Assembly: GCA_025084515.1 (NCBI GenBank)
Contig: JAJAGP010003174.1
Coordinates: forward strand, 17,945 to 81,944
Length of the DNA stretch: 64,000 bases
Reading direction: 5' to 3'
Source of the DNA: Ancistrus triradiatus
Lineage: Eukaryota; Chordata; Actinopteri; Siluriformes; Loricariidae
Below the pieces are notes generated by a model. The model did not search any database, had not been told where the DNA came from, and worked only from the letters and a program-made list of their open reading frames with translations. Position 1 is the first letter of the stretch, and each line of letters begins with the position of its first letter. A program made the position numbers and the translations under genes. This document shows, in pieces, positions 1 through 11,070 of the stretch.

Positions 1-1655
1 TTTTTTTCCCTCCTAAAATCCTGAGTATCTTCCAGAACAGGATTTAATCATAGCTATACTATGCACTTTAGATATTAAACAAACCAGAAGATGTTTCCTC
101 AAGTTCAAATAAATCTGTGCATATTTACATCTTCTCTTACAATCAGTTACCTCTATTCAGAAGACACAAATAAAAATAATTAGAAGTAAATACTAATAAA
201 ATTCCTGACAAAATAACCAGAGAAGCCACAATGTCTGTGAAGTAGTTTCAATATAAGAGCAAGCATACTTGTAAACATGATTCTGTAGATAAGCATTATG
301 CCTTAAACTGTTGGCTTTTAATTGTATATAGAGTATTCGATGGATGACCATATGACCATATGGTCATCCAAATCAAAAGGAAGGAACATCTACAGAGAAC
401 AATGGAACATTGGAACATTTTTGGAAATAATGAAACAAAATCTCTCATTTGTAGTCAATATTTAGTAACCAACTTCAGCAAAAGTCACAGGCTCCAAATG
501 TTGCTACTAGTCTTTTCATTCTGGCTTTATAGGATTTTCCCCCACTCAGAAATACACAGTATGTTTGAGATCTCTCCACAGGTTTTCATTAATTTTCCAG
601 CTTTAAGATGGTGCAAGCCATCCAAACACTTAATTAGTTTCTTTTAAATTAGTTCATGCTTGATTTCGAGGTTTGGATCATTTTCTTGCTGTAATATCCC
701 AACCTGCAGCTACTGTGGCTTGGATGTAAGAGCCAGCTACTGGAAACAGCAGTTCCTGAAGATCTGGGTTCAAACCTGAACTTTTCTGTAAAGACCAGGT
801 GGTGTGGTTACAGAACCCTGCAATTGACTGGGGCCCTCTACATCATGTGCCTGTGCCCAGTGAATTCCGGTTAGGCTCTGGAACCCTCTGTTTAGCTTCG
901 GTTTGTTCACTGACTGCAGGACATTGGCTTCCAGGATGTGTGAAATTTATTAACATCAATTCACAATATTTTCATTGTTACTGACTGCCACACAACCCCA
1001 AAGCACACACACATGCCCAACAGCTACAAACTTGTTATTAAATGTTGGTTAGGGGGGACTATTCAAGCCAAGATAAGATCTTAATAACTTGGAAAATTGT
1101 CTGATAGTATCACTGTTCAAGTTTGCAAAGCATAGTGCTCACATCACTGCATAGGACCTACAGGAAAGTTTGGATGGTTCAGTTTGGCTGGTTCACGTAA
1201 CAAAAGGAAACTGTTAATAAAAAAATAATTCTACTAAATATCAGTATATCAATGTACTACAGCAGGAGAAGCTAAAGAATGATTACTTTACAAGAGGAAA
1301 ACAATCCAAAAAAACTGGATTGACTGAATGACGTGCACAGCCAGGAATTCTGTGGGTTGGTCCCAAACATGCTCTGCATGTAGAATTACTTTAAATATTC
1401 CTCAACTAGAAGTGCTACGTTCTAAAAAAGCTGTTAGCAGCTACAAAATATGCATGAAGGCTGCAATACCTGCCAAAGGGGTTTACAGAGTATTAACTGT
1501 TACATTTTTTCCACATGTCAATTTTGATATCTAACGTTTAACCTCTTTATCCTGGTCAGAATTGTGGGCCCCAGTCCTTCACAGGGCTACTGGGTAGGGG
1601 TCACTGTTGTAGAGGCAGGGAGGATTCCCTCATCAGGCCTCCCATCCCTCAAAGA
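1..1655. other. Upstream non-coding DNA
   Basis: Apart from the faint Tc1-like relic and a 12-bp hairpin at 342-369 (GGATGACCATAT / ATATGGTCATCC around GACC), I see no gene here. Short open frames on both strands lack homology, splice context or codon structure. Confidence 0.5.
440..700 (-). mobile_element. Very degraded Tc1-like fragment
   Basis: Phrases such as GTCACAGGCTCCAAATGTTG, TTGAGATCTCTCCACAGG and GGTTTGGATCATTTTCTTGC resemble the antisense of Tc1-like transposase C-terminal regions. No terminal repeat or usable frame is left. Confidence 0.3.
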
Positions 1656-1827
1656 CCCAGGAAAAAATGTACTGTCAATGTTCATAGTAAAACTGTGAAT
1701 TGCTTGACAGTTTTAATGTGAATTTTCACAGTTTGAACATGAAGTCCACAGTTCTACCATGAATTTTGGTGGTAATTTGGCCACTTCATGGTTCTACTGT
1801 CAAATTTCACAGCACATGTTTTCCTGG
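1656..1827. mobile_element. Short inverted-repeat element, copy 1 (CCCAGGAAAAAATGTACTGT ends)
   Basis: The copy begins CCCAGGAAAAAATGTACTGT and ends with the diverged complement ACAGCACATGTTTTCCTGG. The interior is built from short alternating motifs such as TTCACAGT, AACTGTGAA, AATTTGGCCACTTCA. It has no coding capacity. It is about 85-90% like the left part of the copy at 2736-3107, judged by eye. It is a MITE-type DNA element of unresolved superfamily. Confidence 0.7.
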
Positions 1828-2059
1828 AGATGTGTGCCTTCATGCCTGTATGACACTGGAATGGCAGCAATGGGACTCCAACTAGCATCTTAGCATTTTA
1901 GTGCATTAAAACAGGCAACAAATATGTCATGCTTAGGTTTGCTTCCTGCGTATGATTTTTCAGAAGATCAGCATAAAATGACTGGGGTGCCCAAATTATT
2001 TCATGTAATATGGTTTGGTATGATTTCACTCACTTACTCCCTTTCCATTCCTTCTTAAT

Positions 2060-2290
2060 CCAATTCAGGCATTCAAAGAGGCCTATCCTGCAACACAAGG
2101 CACAAGGTGGGAAACAGCCCTACACAGTACAACAATCCATCACAGGGCACACACTGGGACACTTTAGAAATACCAACTGACCTAATTCATGTCTCGGGGA
2201 TGTGGGAATAAACCAGAGCACTGTGAAGAAACACACAGACACAGTGCGAACATGAAAACTTCAGGAAGGCAGCAGCCAGGATGGGACTCT
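2060..2290 (-). repeat. Decayed SINE-like repeat, minus strand
   Basis: Read on the minus strand this shows the same order as DANA-type SINEs (AGTTTTCATGTTCGCACTGT..., then the tail before AATCCAATTCAGG). Similar minus-strand repeats occur at 26030-26160, 46316-46475 and 59405-59740. Decay is heavy, so the family call is tentative. Confidence 0.4.
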
Positions 2291-2384
2291 TTTGTATGAT
2301 TGTGTGCAATATACTACAAAAAACAATGTCCATGAGATCTTGCTCTTGGTGATGTCAAGGGATCTTGCTCTTGGGTTCAGTCTT

Positions 2385-2476
2385 AAGGAGGGTCTGGGTC
2401 CTTTCTGTGTGGAGTTTGTATGTCCTCCTCGTGTCCGTGCTCCGGCTTCCTCCCATAGTCCAACGACAGGCTTGTT
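2385..2476 (+). repeat. DANA/Mermaid-like SINE fragment
   Basis: The segment GTGTGGAGTTTGTATGTCCT through TCCTCCCATAGTCC matches the body of DANA/Mermaid-type fish SINEs (tRNA-derived, non-autonomous). The tRNA-like head is not recognisable here; the tail merges into the tandem repeat that follows. Confidence 0.6.
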
Positions 2477-3220
2477 AGGTTGAGTGTGAGTGTATGTGCC
2501 ATATAAGAAAGTGAATGAATGAATGAATTGAGTTGAGAATTGAGCATTTGGTTGAGTGTGAGTGTATGTGCCCTATGCTGGATTGATACCCTGCCTAGGG
2601 TTGTTCCTGCCTTGCCAGGCACCGGCTCTCCCGTGACCCATGATCAAGCAGATAAGAAAGTGAATGAATGAATGAATGAATGAATTGAGTTGAGAATTGA
2701 GTTGAGAATTGAGAATTTGATTGAGTGTGAGTGTACCCAGGAAAAAATGTACTGTGAATTTTCATAGTAAAACTGTGAATTGCTTGAGAGTTTTAATGTG
2801 AACTTTCACATTTTGACCATGAAGTTCACAGTTCTACTATGAATTTTTGATGGTAATTTGGCCACTTCATGGTTCTACTGTCAAATTTCATAGTACAACT
2901 TTACTGTGAAATTTGACAGCAGAACCCTGAAGTGGCCAAATTACCACCAAAATCCATAGTACAACTGTGAAATTTCATAGTACAACGTTAAACTTGGTGG
3001 ACGATGAACTGACCATGAATTATTTCACAGTTGTACTATGGATTTTGGTGGTAATTTGGCCACTTCAGGGTTCTGCTGTCAAATTTCACAGTACATTTTT
3101 TCCTGGGTATGTGCCCTATGCTGGATTGGTACGCTGTCTAGGGTTGTTCCTGCCTTGCCAGGCACCGGTTCTCCCACGACCCATGATCAAGCAGATAAGA
3201 AAGTGAATGCATGAATGAAT
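2477..3220. repeat. Tandem duplication of a SINE-tail segment with TGAA repeats
   Basis: The unit GTTGAGTGTGAGTGTATGTGCC ... GAATGAATGAAT ... GAGAATTGAG occurs at about 2477, 2552 and 2722. The second and third units share CCTATGCTGGATTG, GGGTTGTTCCTGCCTTGCC and GATCAAGCAGATAAGAAAGTGAATG. The first unit lacks this middle part. The third unit is split by the element at 2736-3107. TGAA runs occur at about 2514-2528, 2660-2682 and 3200-3222. Confidence 0.7.
2736..3107. mobile_element. Short inverted-repeat element, copy 2, with a perfect internal palindrome
   Basis: Terminal inverted repeats CCCAGGAAAAAATGTACTGT and ACAGTACATTTTTTCCTGGG are intact. Positions 2903-2973 and 3022-3092 are perfect 71-base reverse complements around a 48-base loop. 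The element sits in TA: flanks read GAGTGTA before and TATGTGCC after, and the unoccupied sequence GAGTGTATGTGCC is present at about 2560 in a neighbouring tandem copy. This supports TA target duplication. Confidence 0.8.
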
Positions 3221-3429
3221 GAACATCCCTAAAACATAAACAGCAAAGACCACTTGGATCCTGGTCAAGCAGCAAGACCATGAGAGTTCAGCAGCTAGGC
3301 CAGCACCAGACCAGCTTAAACAAACTCGGACCATTATGGAACATGAAACTTGTATTGTCGTGCTATTGCTTAGCAAAAAACAGCAACAAAACGCAACATC
3401 TGATGGTTTTTTTCAGTAGATTTTCAGCA

Positions 3430-3560
3430 GAGCTGAAAGAGTAAAAAGCTTTGGCCGCTCGTTTCCTTTAAATTCAAATCCCCGCCTCGTATGCAAATCT
3501 GTTTGGGATCGTCAGCGGAAGCGGTACATTTATTTCCGACTGATATTCCCTTTAAAGGCG
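3430..3560 (+). promoter_or_regulatory. Candidate promoter region upstream of exon 1
   Basis: Within 220 bp of the putative exon-1 donor there is an Sp1-type GC box on the opposite strand (CCCCGCC, 3480-3486), a perfect octamer ATGCAAAT (3491-3498, POU/Oct type), an ETS-like GCGGAAGCGG (3515-3524) and a TATA-like TTTAAA (3551-3556). CpG dinucleotides are more frequent from about 3450 to 3800 than in neighbouring DNA. The motifs are seen; their use as a promoter is inference. Confidence 0.4.
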
Positions 3561-3705
3561 CATAGAAGTGGCTTTAACAGCAACACGTCCCGGTGGATCC
3601 GGTCAGTGCATCAAAACACAAACAGCTTCCAGCAGCAGAGCAGTGTCACAGAGGCACGCTTCGGGAATAACACACTGATCTGTGTTTGAGCACACGACTG
3701 TCGGG
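3560..3705 (+). other. Candidate non-coding first exon of slc45a4
   Basis: The stretch is GC-richer than its surroundings, is not obviously a repeat, and ends in GGG|GTGAGTATT (donor at 3706), a near-perfect vertebrate 5' splice site. No long reading frame crosses it, so it would be 5' UTR. The next plausible acceptors downstream on this strand are at 9951 and 39377. The start is approximate because no transcription start can be read from sequence. It could also be the first exon of some other transcript. Confidence 0.45.
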
Positions 3706-4109
3706 GTGAGTATTTGCGAGGATTGAGTGATGTGCTGAAAGTGTAACCGTATAGGCTGATCTGAAGCATCTCAGGTCTCTCGCTTGTCCTTCGCCCGGAC
3801 TCCACTGACACTGGAGCAGCGATAACAGATTTGTAGTACTATTCAGAGTCATTATTGTAGGGATTGTGAATAGGCAAAAGTCTGTTTTGGTTTGGTTTTG
3901 ACAGATGTAAAACGATGTATGTATTCGCTTATGTATGTCTTCCTTACAGGTTTAGAAATAGCAGAGCTGTGCCAATAACGTACATGTAGAAAATCAGTAG
4001 ACTGGATGCTTTATGAATGTTTAGTGCTGCATGATAATTAAATACATGTGTTTTTGATGGATGTCGTGACTGTCATGGATACGTTTAGTAGTTTCCCGAT
4101 GCGACCGCA

Positions 4110-4135
4110 ACACGCGCGCACACGCACACGCGCGT
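4110..4135. repeat. Strict purine/pyrimidine alternation (Z-DNA-prone)
   Basis: Twenty-six bases alternate purine and pyrimidine without a break (ACACGCGCGCAC...CGCGCGT), rich in CG/CA steps. This is the pattern most prone to Z-DNA, lying about 400 bp downstream of the candidate exon-1 donor. Confidence 0.6.
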
Positions 4136-5864
4136 TTCACCGTGTATCCGCATTCACGTAAAAAAAAAACAAGGTCTTTACTGAAAACTTGCCCTCAGCC
4201 TTTATCCATTCTCATTTTTTATGACATGTGGTCCTCGTTGCTTCGACAAAGCTGTTGTCCACAAACCTGTAATATTCAAATGAACTTCCCAGAGCTGTGT
4301 AATTTCCAGGTCCCTGTATATCACTGATACATTTTGGATGATTAGGTGGTATCACACATGGCAACACGCTCAACAGGGTTGCCAGATTGGCGTGATGGGG
4401 TTAATGCCTAATCTGGTTTAACACCCTGCGCATTGCACTAAACGTGATGAAAAAACAAGACTGTCTTACAAATACACGTTGCGTCATAAACACATAATCG
4501 CATCAGAAACTTGATTTGGCTCTACACCTGCTTCTGTATCTAGGCTATAGAGTGCAGAACTGAAGAGGTAGGGAGGGCGGCACAATCTGGCGATATACCT
4601 GCTAGAAACGTTAGGCTAAAGTGACTTTATTGTAATCAACAAGGTTAGTAAGTGTGTAAGAGCTGAGAAATGTGTGCAGGACAGGTGTTGCACGACCCTG
4701 CTATGTCAGGTGGTGTGACTGCATCTGGCAACCACTGGCAAACTGTTTCTTTTTATGATTTTTTTTTTTGGTTAATGATATTCTGAAGGTCGGGATGGAT
4801 CTGGTTGAAATCATGTACAGTCAGCTTCAGAATGATTGACAAAACTGGTAAATAGGTTACAGAAGCTACCTGTGGTTATTGTAATCGGAGCTTTTACATT
4901 TAATCGGAGTAAATTATAAAATCTTAAATGTTTTTACCACAGTTATATCATAATGATCAACATGCAACTGAGGCATGTGCCCGATTTATACTTAGATTTT
5001 TCAGGTTCCCATGAGTGTTTATGAACAAATTTCTTTAGTCAACATGGGAAAGATTAGATGGTACAGAAACAACAAGACAAGTGCGTTGACCGTCATACAT
5101 TAAATCTGCTGTATTCCAACGAGAAAATTATTTGAGTAATACCCACTTAAGAATGTACAGCAATACATACTTTAGAACTGCTTCCACTATAACAATGAGC
5201 TTTACCAATGCAAATTACTTTTGGAGGATTGATTGCCTGGTACAGAAAACATCTAGCCCTAACGAGAATACAACACAAATGTTTAAGTCACTTTAGATAT
5301 GGCTGTCTACTCAATACTATAAATGTAAATGTTGGTATGGTACAGTGGACTTTGGTAGGGGGATTGGGGCAGCAGCTAGTCACAGTATTCCCAGTCCATT
5401 TGATGAAACTACACTGCTGATTGCCTCTGTCATGCCTAATAAATGCCCTTATCCACTGTAAAGGCAATACTTCAGATGTTTTTCGAAACGGAGCTATAAA
5501 GAATCTGACAGTCAGCAAAACACTTTTCGAAGGATTATCACTGAGATTTGCAAAATATGGTACCATTTGGAGTCACCAAATATCCAAGTCTATGGATGTG
5601 ACCTCCATGCCAGCAAATCACTTTAAAGATGTGCCAAGCAAAATCCAGTGGTTTTATTTGACCTTAAACTGAAGCAGCTGTAGTTCAGTAGATGCTACAG
5701 AAACACTGGGAAAGGGTTCTGTGGTTATGAGACACAAACACACTGAATTGCTGAAGTATGGTATCAACCTGAGTAATATATGAAGAATGTGTTTTAACAT
5801 AAACTGCATTGGTTATCAGTGGCTGATCTTTATTTTTTTTTTTAATTATTATTATTTTTATGAA

Positions 5865-6265
5865 TCCTTCTCTGAGATTGATCTCCTCACACCATCTTGA
5901 CATACTTTAATAAGACTGTAATAAACAGCTTTCCCAGCTCTCTTGCTGACCACAGAGAATCCAAATATCTTGGGTGTAGCTCCTCCAGGTTTCCCAATGT
6001 AATCCCAGAAATTCTCAAAAGCAGTTTAAATCGAGCCACTCAGCATGTTGTTTCATAATCTTAATTTCCACCACTCCTTGATGTGCAACATGGCATCTTG
6101 CATTGTCTGTTTGGTTTGTCACTAGACATCAAATGAAGCTTGAGATCAGGGAGTCTGCTAGTAGGTCAATATCAGCTTCACCATTCTGCCTCCCATCCAC
6201 AAACCAAACAGTTTTAGCAATGATGAATCCCCAGGCTATAATCCAACCTTCATTTTGCTTTAAAG
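5865..6265 (-). pseudogene. Coding-like relic of unknown origin
   Basis: On the minus strand, about 6256-6140 translates as an open stretch containing WIIAWGFIIAKTVWFVDGRQ and GEADIDLLADSLISSFI, then a stop. A later stretch in another frame (about 6040-5870) contains FENFWDYIGKPGGATPKIFG and FSVVSKRAGKAVYYSLIKVC. The amino-acid texture looks protein-like, but at least two stops or frame changes break it. I do not recognise the family; a processed pseudogene or transposon ORF relic are both possible. Confidence 0.3.
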
Positions 6266-6559
6266 TGTGCACATCTTAAAGTATCTATGTCTGTTGCAGA
6301 TTGAGTATTCATCCTATAAAACCTATACACAGATTGTAGCACCCCTAATAATATAATAACCTAATAACCACCTGACAACAATATTACGCTCATCCAAAAC
6401 ATATCAAATGTCTTAATCATATGCATCACAAAAGTGGACTAATGCCCCTCTAATGGTTTGGCAGAAGGAGGGGGTATGTCCTCAGAATCTAAAAAAGTCA
6501 GCCATGCCAGTGTTAAATGAATGGATCTGATGGGTCCCCTAAAACATGCCCAAATAGCA

Positions 6560-6760
6560 GTCTAATTGGATGATCATGCAGACATGACTGGCTGTGTATC
6601 AGGGAGGTGAGGACAGTCATGGGATCATCCCCCGTGCTGCAGCAGTGACCCCTACATGGCCCTGTGATAGACTGGCATCCTTATTATGCCTGTACCCCAT
6701 GTTCTCTGGGGATTGGCACCTGTGCCCTGCGACCCTGATCAAGAAAATCATATTTTCAGA
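6560..6760 (+). repeat. SINE-like tRNA-derived repeat (GCAGACATGA type)
   Basis: Shares GCAGACATGACTGGCTGTGT, a region rich in GTGACCC, and GTTCTCTGGGGATTGGC...GCGACCCTGATCA with the repeats at 16450-16580 and 26226-26880. No target duplication identified. Confidence 0.45.
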
Positions 6761-8097
6761 GTGTGCTATTTGGCAACAAATAGCAATTGTGAGTTTGGTG
6801 TGCAAAGGATGACTATATATATTAAAAAAACCTAATTCCTACTATTAAGAATGGTAGAGGATCTATGATGTGGAGCTGTTTTCCCTGCAAAGGCTGTGGA
6901 CGGCATATTAAACTACATGGCATCATGAAATACCAGCAGGTTTTGAATAATAATCTACCTGCCTCTGCCAAGAAGCTACAACTGGTGGTTTGAACTTTTA
7001 GCAAAACATAGATTTATAGCATGCATAGACATCTGCTGTAACATGGGCAACGAAGACCACTGATCAGAACACTATTGAAGATCCACTCGATAGGATCAAC
7101 ATAAATGAGAGACCTCTGATTCCTTGTTCCGTTATCCAATCGCATCAGGCATTATAGGAGAACACTTAATCTTGTTATGTTAGCAAATGGAGGTTGCGTG
7201 CTTCTTGTATATTGCCTGTGTAAACTTAATAAACCACAAGAATATATTTTGTAACCTGTTTTACCAGTCTGCCAGGGATATCACAGTTCGCAATTGGAAT
7301 TTGATTATGATTGTCAATTTTACATTCGATAAAATGCATTCCTTTTTTTAACAATGCACATTTTCTTGCTTCAGTTTCAAGCAAACTTTTTATTTCTGAA
7401 GAATAACCATTCAAAATAATGTGTAATTTTCCTGCATAAAAATGTTATCAAAAATAATCTTTAGTCCCCTGCAGTTAAAAGAAATTAGGGTCTCACTGAG
7501 CATGGGATGCATATGTGAGCATGACATGATTGCGCCATCTGGTGTTCAAAAATGCATTAGATGGTGTAATAAACAATTCCGCATAATCCAACTTGACGAT
7601 TTTTGCATCACGATGCATCGTGTCACAAGGCAGCGTTACACCCCTACTAGCTATGCATGTTCCATGCATGCTAGGTAGCACGTTAGCTAATTTAGCTATA
7701 GCTGTCATCTAATTTGTTTACATTTTAGAACCTTACAGGTCACATTTCTAAATGCACTAAAACTGGATAAGCTAGCTAGCATACTTGTTTTACAGGCTAA
7801 CTAACCAAGTTGTTTTCCTTTAAACACTGCATGTACTGCAGTGCTTCAGTTTAATACTTCAGCTTGAGGTTTTTTTTTGTTTTTTTTTAAGTTGTGTCGA
7901 ACCTGACAGTTTTAGTAGTGGATTACTTTTGTGCAATGCAAGACAAGTAAGTAGTAATGAGACTAATCTAGAACCCTCTACTGGACACTCAACTCAAGAG
8001 ATTTGACACTCTTCTTGGTCTTGCACATCAAAGATTTGAGTCTCAAATGAACCTAACTCAACTAGATCTCACAACTGACTGGTCAACATACAACATA

Positions 8098-9531
8098 CAG
8101 TGGTGCTTGAAAGTTTGTGAACCCTTTAGAATTTTCTTTATTTCTGCATAAATATGACTTTAAAAAATCATCAGATTTTCACACAAGTCCGAAAAGTAGA
8201 TAAAGAGAACCCAGATAAAGAAAAAAAAAGTAGATAAAGAAAAGTCTGCTCTTCACAACACACGTTTGTGGAAGTGTATCGTAGCATGAAGCAGATTTCT
8301 GAGGGCCTCAGAAAAAGAGTTGTTGATCCTCATCAGGCTGGAAAAGGTTACAAAACCATCTCTAAAGAGTTTGGACTCCACCAATCCACAGTCAGACAGA
8401 TTGTGTACAAATGGATGAAACTCAAGACCATTGTTACCCTCCCCAGGAGTGGTCGACCAACAAAGATCACTCCAAGAACAAGGCCTGTAATAGTTGTCAA
8501 GGTCACAAAGGACCCCAGGGTAACTTCTAAGCAACTGAAGGCCTCTCTCACATTTGCTGATGTTAATGTCCATGAGTCCACCATCAGAAGAACACTGAAC
8601 AACAGTGGGTTGCAAGGAGAAAGCCACTGCTCTCCAAAAAGATTTGCAGTTTGCTAAAGATCACGTGGACAAGCCAGAAGGCTACTGGAAGAATGTTTTG
8701 TGGCACAGATGAGACCAAAATTTAACTTTTTGGTTTAAAAGAAAAGCGTTATGTTTGGAAAAAGGAAAACACTGCATTCCAGCATAAGAACCTTATCCCA
8801 TCTGTGAAACGTGGTGGTGGTAGTATCATGGTTTGGGCCTGTTTTGCTGCATCTGGGCCAGGACGGCTTGCCCGTCATTGATGGAACAATGAATTCTGAA
8901 TGATATCAGAGAATTCTAAAGGAAAATGTCAGGACATCTGTTCATGAACTGAATGTCAAGAGAACAACGACCCTAAGCACACAAGCCATTCTACCAAAGA
9001 AAGGAATGGTTTTCAAGAAAGAATAAAGTTAATGTTTTGGAAATGGCCAAGTCAAAGTCCTGACCTTAATCCCAATGGGAAATGCTGTGGAAGGACCTGA
9101 AGTGAGCAGCTAATGTGAGGGAAAACCCACCAACATCCCAGAGCTGAAGCTTGTTCTGTACGGAGGAATGGCCCCTAAAAAATTCCTCCAAGCCGGTGAG
9201 CAAGGACTGATCAACAAGTTACAGGAAACGTTTAGTTGCAGTTATTTGCTGCAACAGGGGGGGTCACCAGCAGATACTGAAAGCAAAAGGTTTCACATAC
9301 TTTTTGCCCACTCACTAATATGTAGTATGGGGATCATTTTTTTCCCCTCAATAAATAAATGACCAAAGTATAATATTTTTTGGGGACTCATTAGTAAATT
9401 AAGGCTGACTGGGGTTCTCTTTAGCCTACTTTTTAAGGACCTTGTGTGAAAATCTGATGATGTTTTTAGATCATATTCATGCAGAAATATAGACAATTCT
9501 AAAGGGTTCACAAACTTTCCAAGCACCACTG
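8098..9531 (+). mobile_element. Tc1-like element, family A copy 1 (1.43 kb)
   Basis: Terminal repeats CAGTGGTGCTTGAAAGTTTG (left) and the complement ending TCCAAGCACCACTG (right) are flanked by TA on both sides (8096-8097 and 9532-9533), the Tc1/mariner target. The ends extend over about 100 bases of inverted similarity. It is the best preserved of six family-A copies (others at 16670, 19492, 28830, 32118, 37835). Confidence 0.9.
8286..9283 (+). pseudogene. Tc1-like transposase, broken (family A copy 1)
   Basis: The ATG at 8286 opens 124 codons beginning MKQISEGLRKRVVDPHQAGK. The N-terminal part holds the paired-type helix-turn-helix DNA-binding region (FGLHQSTVRQIVYKW) and the GRPR/AT-hook-like RSGRPTKIT, ending at a stop at about 8657. 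Downstream, sequence equivalent to the DDE catalytic domain continues in shifted frames (ATGAGACCAAAATTTAACTT near 8711, CATGGTTTGGGCCTGTTTTGC near 8828, CAAGTCAAAGTCCTGACCTT near 9048) to about 9283. Tc1 transposases are about 340 residues; this one cannot be made from one frame. Not functional. Confidence 0.85.
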
Positions 9532-9951
9532 TATATACATGCTGCCTTTGTATTTTTGTTTACCCTCTTAATAATAATATGAATTATTTTAGCATTTCCT
9601 TTTGCTATCCATAAAGAAGAAGTTACAGAAAACAGAAATGATTGTTTCCTAAAGCAGAAGTGTTGGTGGATCTTGCTGCTTTGTGTCCTCAAACACCACA
9701 TCAATGTGAGAGAGGGTTTATGCTGGAGATGAGCCCATTATTTTCCCAGTCTCCTCCTGGCTGCATTTAAATGATATGTTAATAAACCTTCTATAAGGAC
9801 ATGTAATGTAAATATATTGGGAGCACATGCATTCCTGTGCTGTTTTGCCAGTATGTGCCCAGAATGCCTGAGAGTTTACGTAGTGATTTATCACTATACT
9901 GTTCAGAGCTGTGTTGACTGCATTCATTTATTTATTTTTTTACCTTCTCAG

Positions 9952-10063
9952 GTGCCAACACTGCTGCTTAGCTGGCGCAGGGCTAACGACTGTACAGAGC
10001 CTGTCTGCAGAAGAGCTGCTGCATGCAACCACAGGATATTTATGAAGCTTTCAAAGCCTTTTG
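9952..10063 (+). other. Possible optional 5' UTR exon in slc45a4 intron 1
   Basis: A 112-nt block is preceded by a pyrimidine-rich acceptor (TTTATTTTTTTACCTTCTCAG, AG at 9950-9951) and followed by TTTTG|GTGAGTCATG (donor at 10064). It does not resemble any repeat family in the window. Two ATGs inside (10023 and 10042) would both reach a stop codon immediately after joining to the exon at 39378, so it could only be non-coding there or carry a short upstream ORF. No transcript evidence is available. Confidence 0.35.
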
Positions 10064-10689
10064 GTGAGTCATGCTAGTGCTTGTTTGGCTGCTTGTGATG
10101 TATCTGGGGTCTTGAATCGATCACCCTAAAGAAGCACACTTGCAAATGCGCACTGGGGTTACTGAGCAAAAACATATTCTTGCTTTTTAATTTTGTATTT
10201 TCTAAGCAATTTCCAAGAGCAGTTTGCTGTTAAGGGTCTGTCAGTAGTTCCCATGTCCCTCAGCCCTCTTGGTATTAATTGCTCAACACTAGCAGAATCA
10301 GCAGAGATAGAGTATGCCACATGACTGCTGTAAGAGGGAACCAAACTTTATACCATATTGTTCCGTTTCTTAACAGTAATAAGTGATGCTTTGCCTTGGG
10401 GATCTGCACCTACTGTGTGTTTTCATTTAGTGGCCATATTCAATATTGATTTTGAAAGTGCAGATCCTTTTGCCACACCTAATGTAGTATCACCCTCTCT
10501 GATGTCCTTCTTCTAGACCATTACAGCTTGGATCCATGGCATGTTTGTTGTCAGTTGGAATATATGAACAAGGACACCCGAATTATCCCACGTTGATTTT
10601 CTAAATTCATACTAAGCACTAAATAGTAAGTAACTGTACAACTGGTGGTGCTCTAATTTGACATGTACTCCCAACAGGAAATCATAGCG

Positions 10690-11070
10690 TTAATTTTTAA
10701 CCCTTTAACCGTTAACCGTTAATAATTTCCAGCTGTATTTACACATTATAGCCCTCAACGTCAAAGTGAAAAAAATCTGATCTACTATTAAAATTTAAAT
10801 AGTAAAATACCAGGTTTGGGTAATTGATCAGTCCCTTTAGAGTAACCATTATAACCATACCCAGGTACAACCAATCACCTTCCAGATCATACACCAGGCT
10901 AACTGACTCCAGCCTAACATCAACAGTAGTTTTGATTACTTGAGGAAACTGCTTTAGTGGGCAGTTGGTCAGGACTGAAAATGGATTTTGCTAAGTACAT
11001 TCAAATTTTTTGACAGAATTTGGTCAGGTGGTTCATCCTCCAGCTTGACAACACGCCACCAAAACACAAC
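10690..11070 (+). mobile_element. Decayed Tc1-like relic, family G
   Basis: Shares long similar blocks with 59950-60420 and 61540-62030: TGTATTTACACATTATAGCCCTCAA, GTCAAAGTGAAAAAA, and AGAGTAACCATTATAACCAT ... ACACCAGGCTAACTGAC. At about 11040 CAGCTTGACAACACGCCACC corresponds to a decayed second catalytic region. No ORF survives. Confidence 0.5.

Larger units (their letters stand above)
3706..8097. other. Intron 1, first part: mostly unique non-coding DNA
   Basis: No convincing gene. It holds a CpG-rich start, a coding-like minus-strand relic at 5865-6265, a SINE-like fragment at about 6560-6760, and at 7600-7655 the end of a possible hAT-like element (complement reads TAGGGGTGTAACGCTGCC). 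Confidence 0.5.

Noticed and set aside
2514..2690. Regular TGAA/GTTGAGAATTGAG repeats resembling an array with spacers
   Set aside because: Simple tandem repeats in a vertebrate SINE tail; no constant spacer length or CRISPR-type repeat.
8253..8627. 124-codon minus-strand frame opposite the Tc1 transposase
   Set aside because: Antisense shadow of the transposase HTH region on the plus strand.
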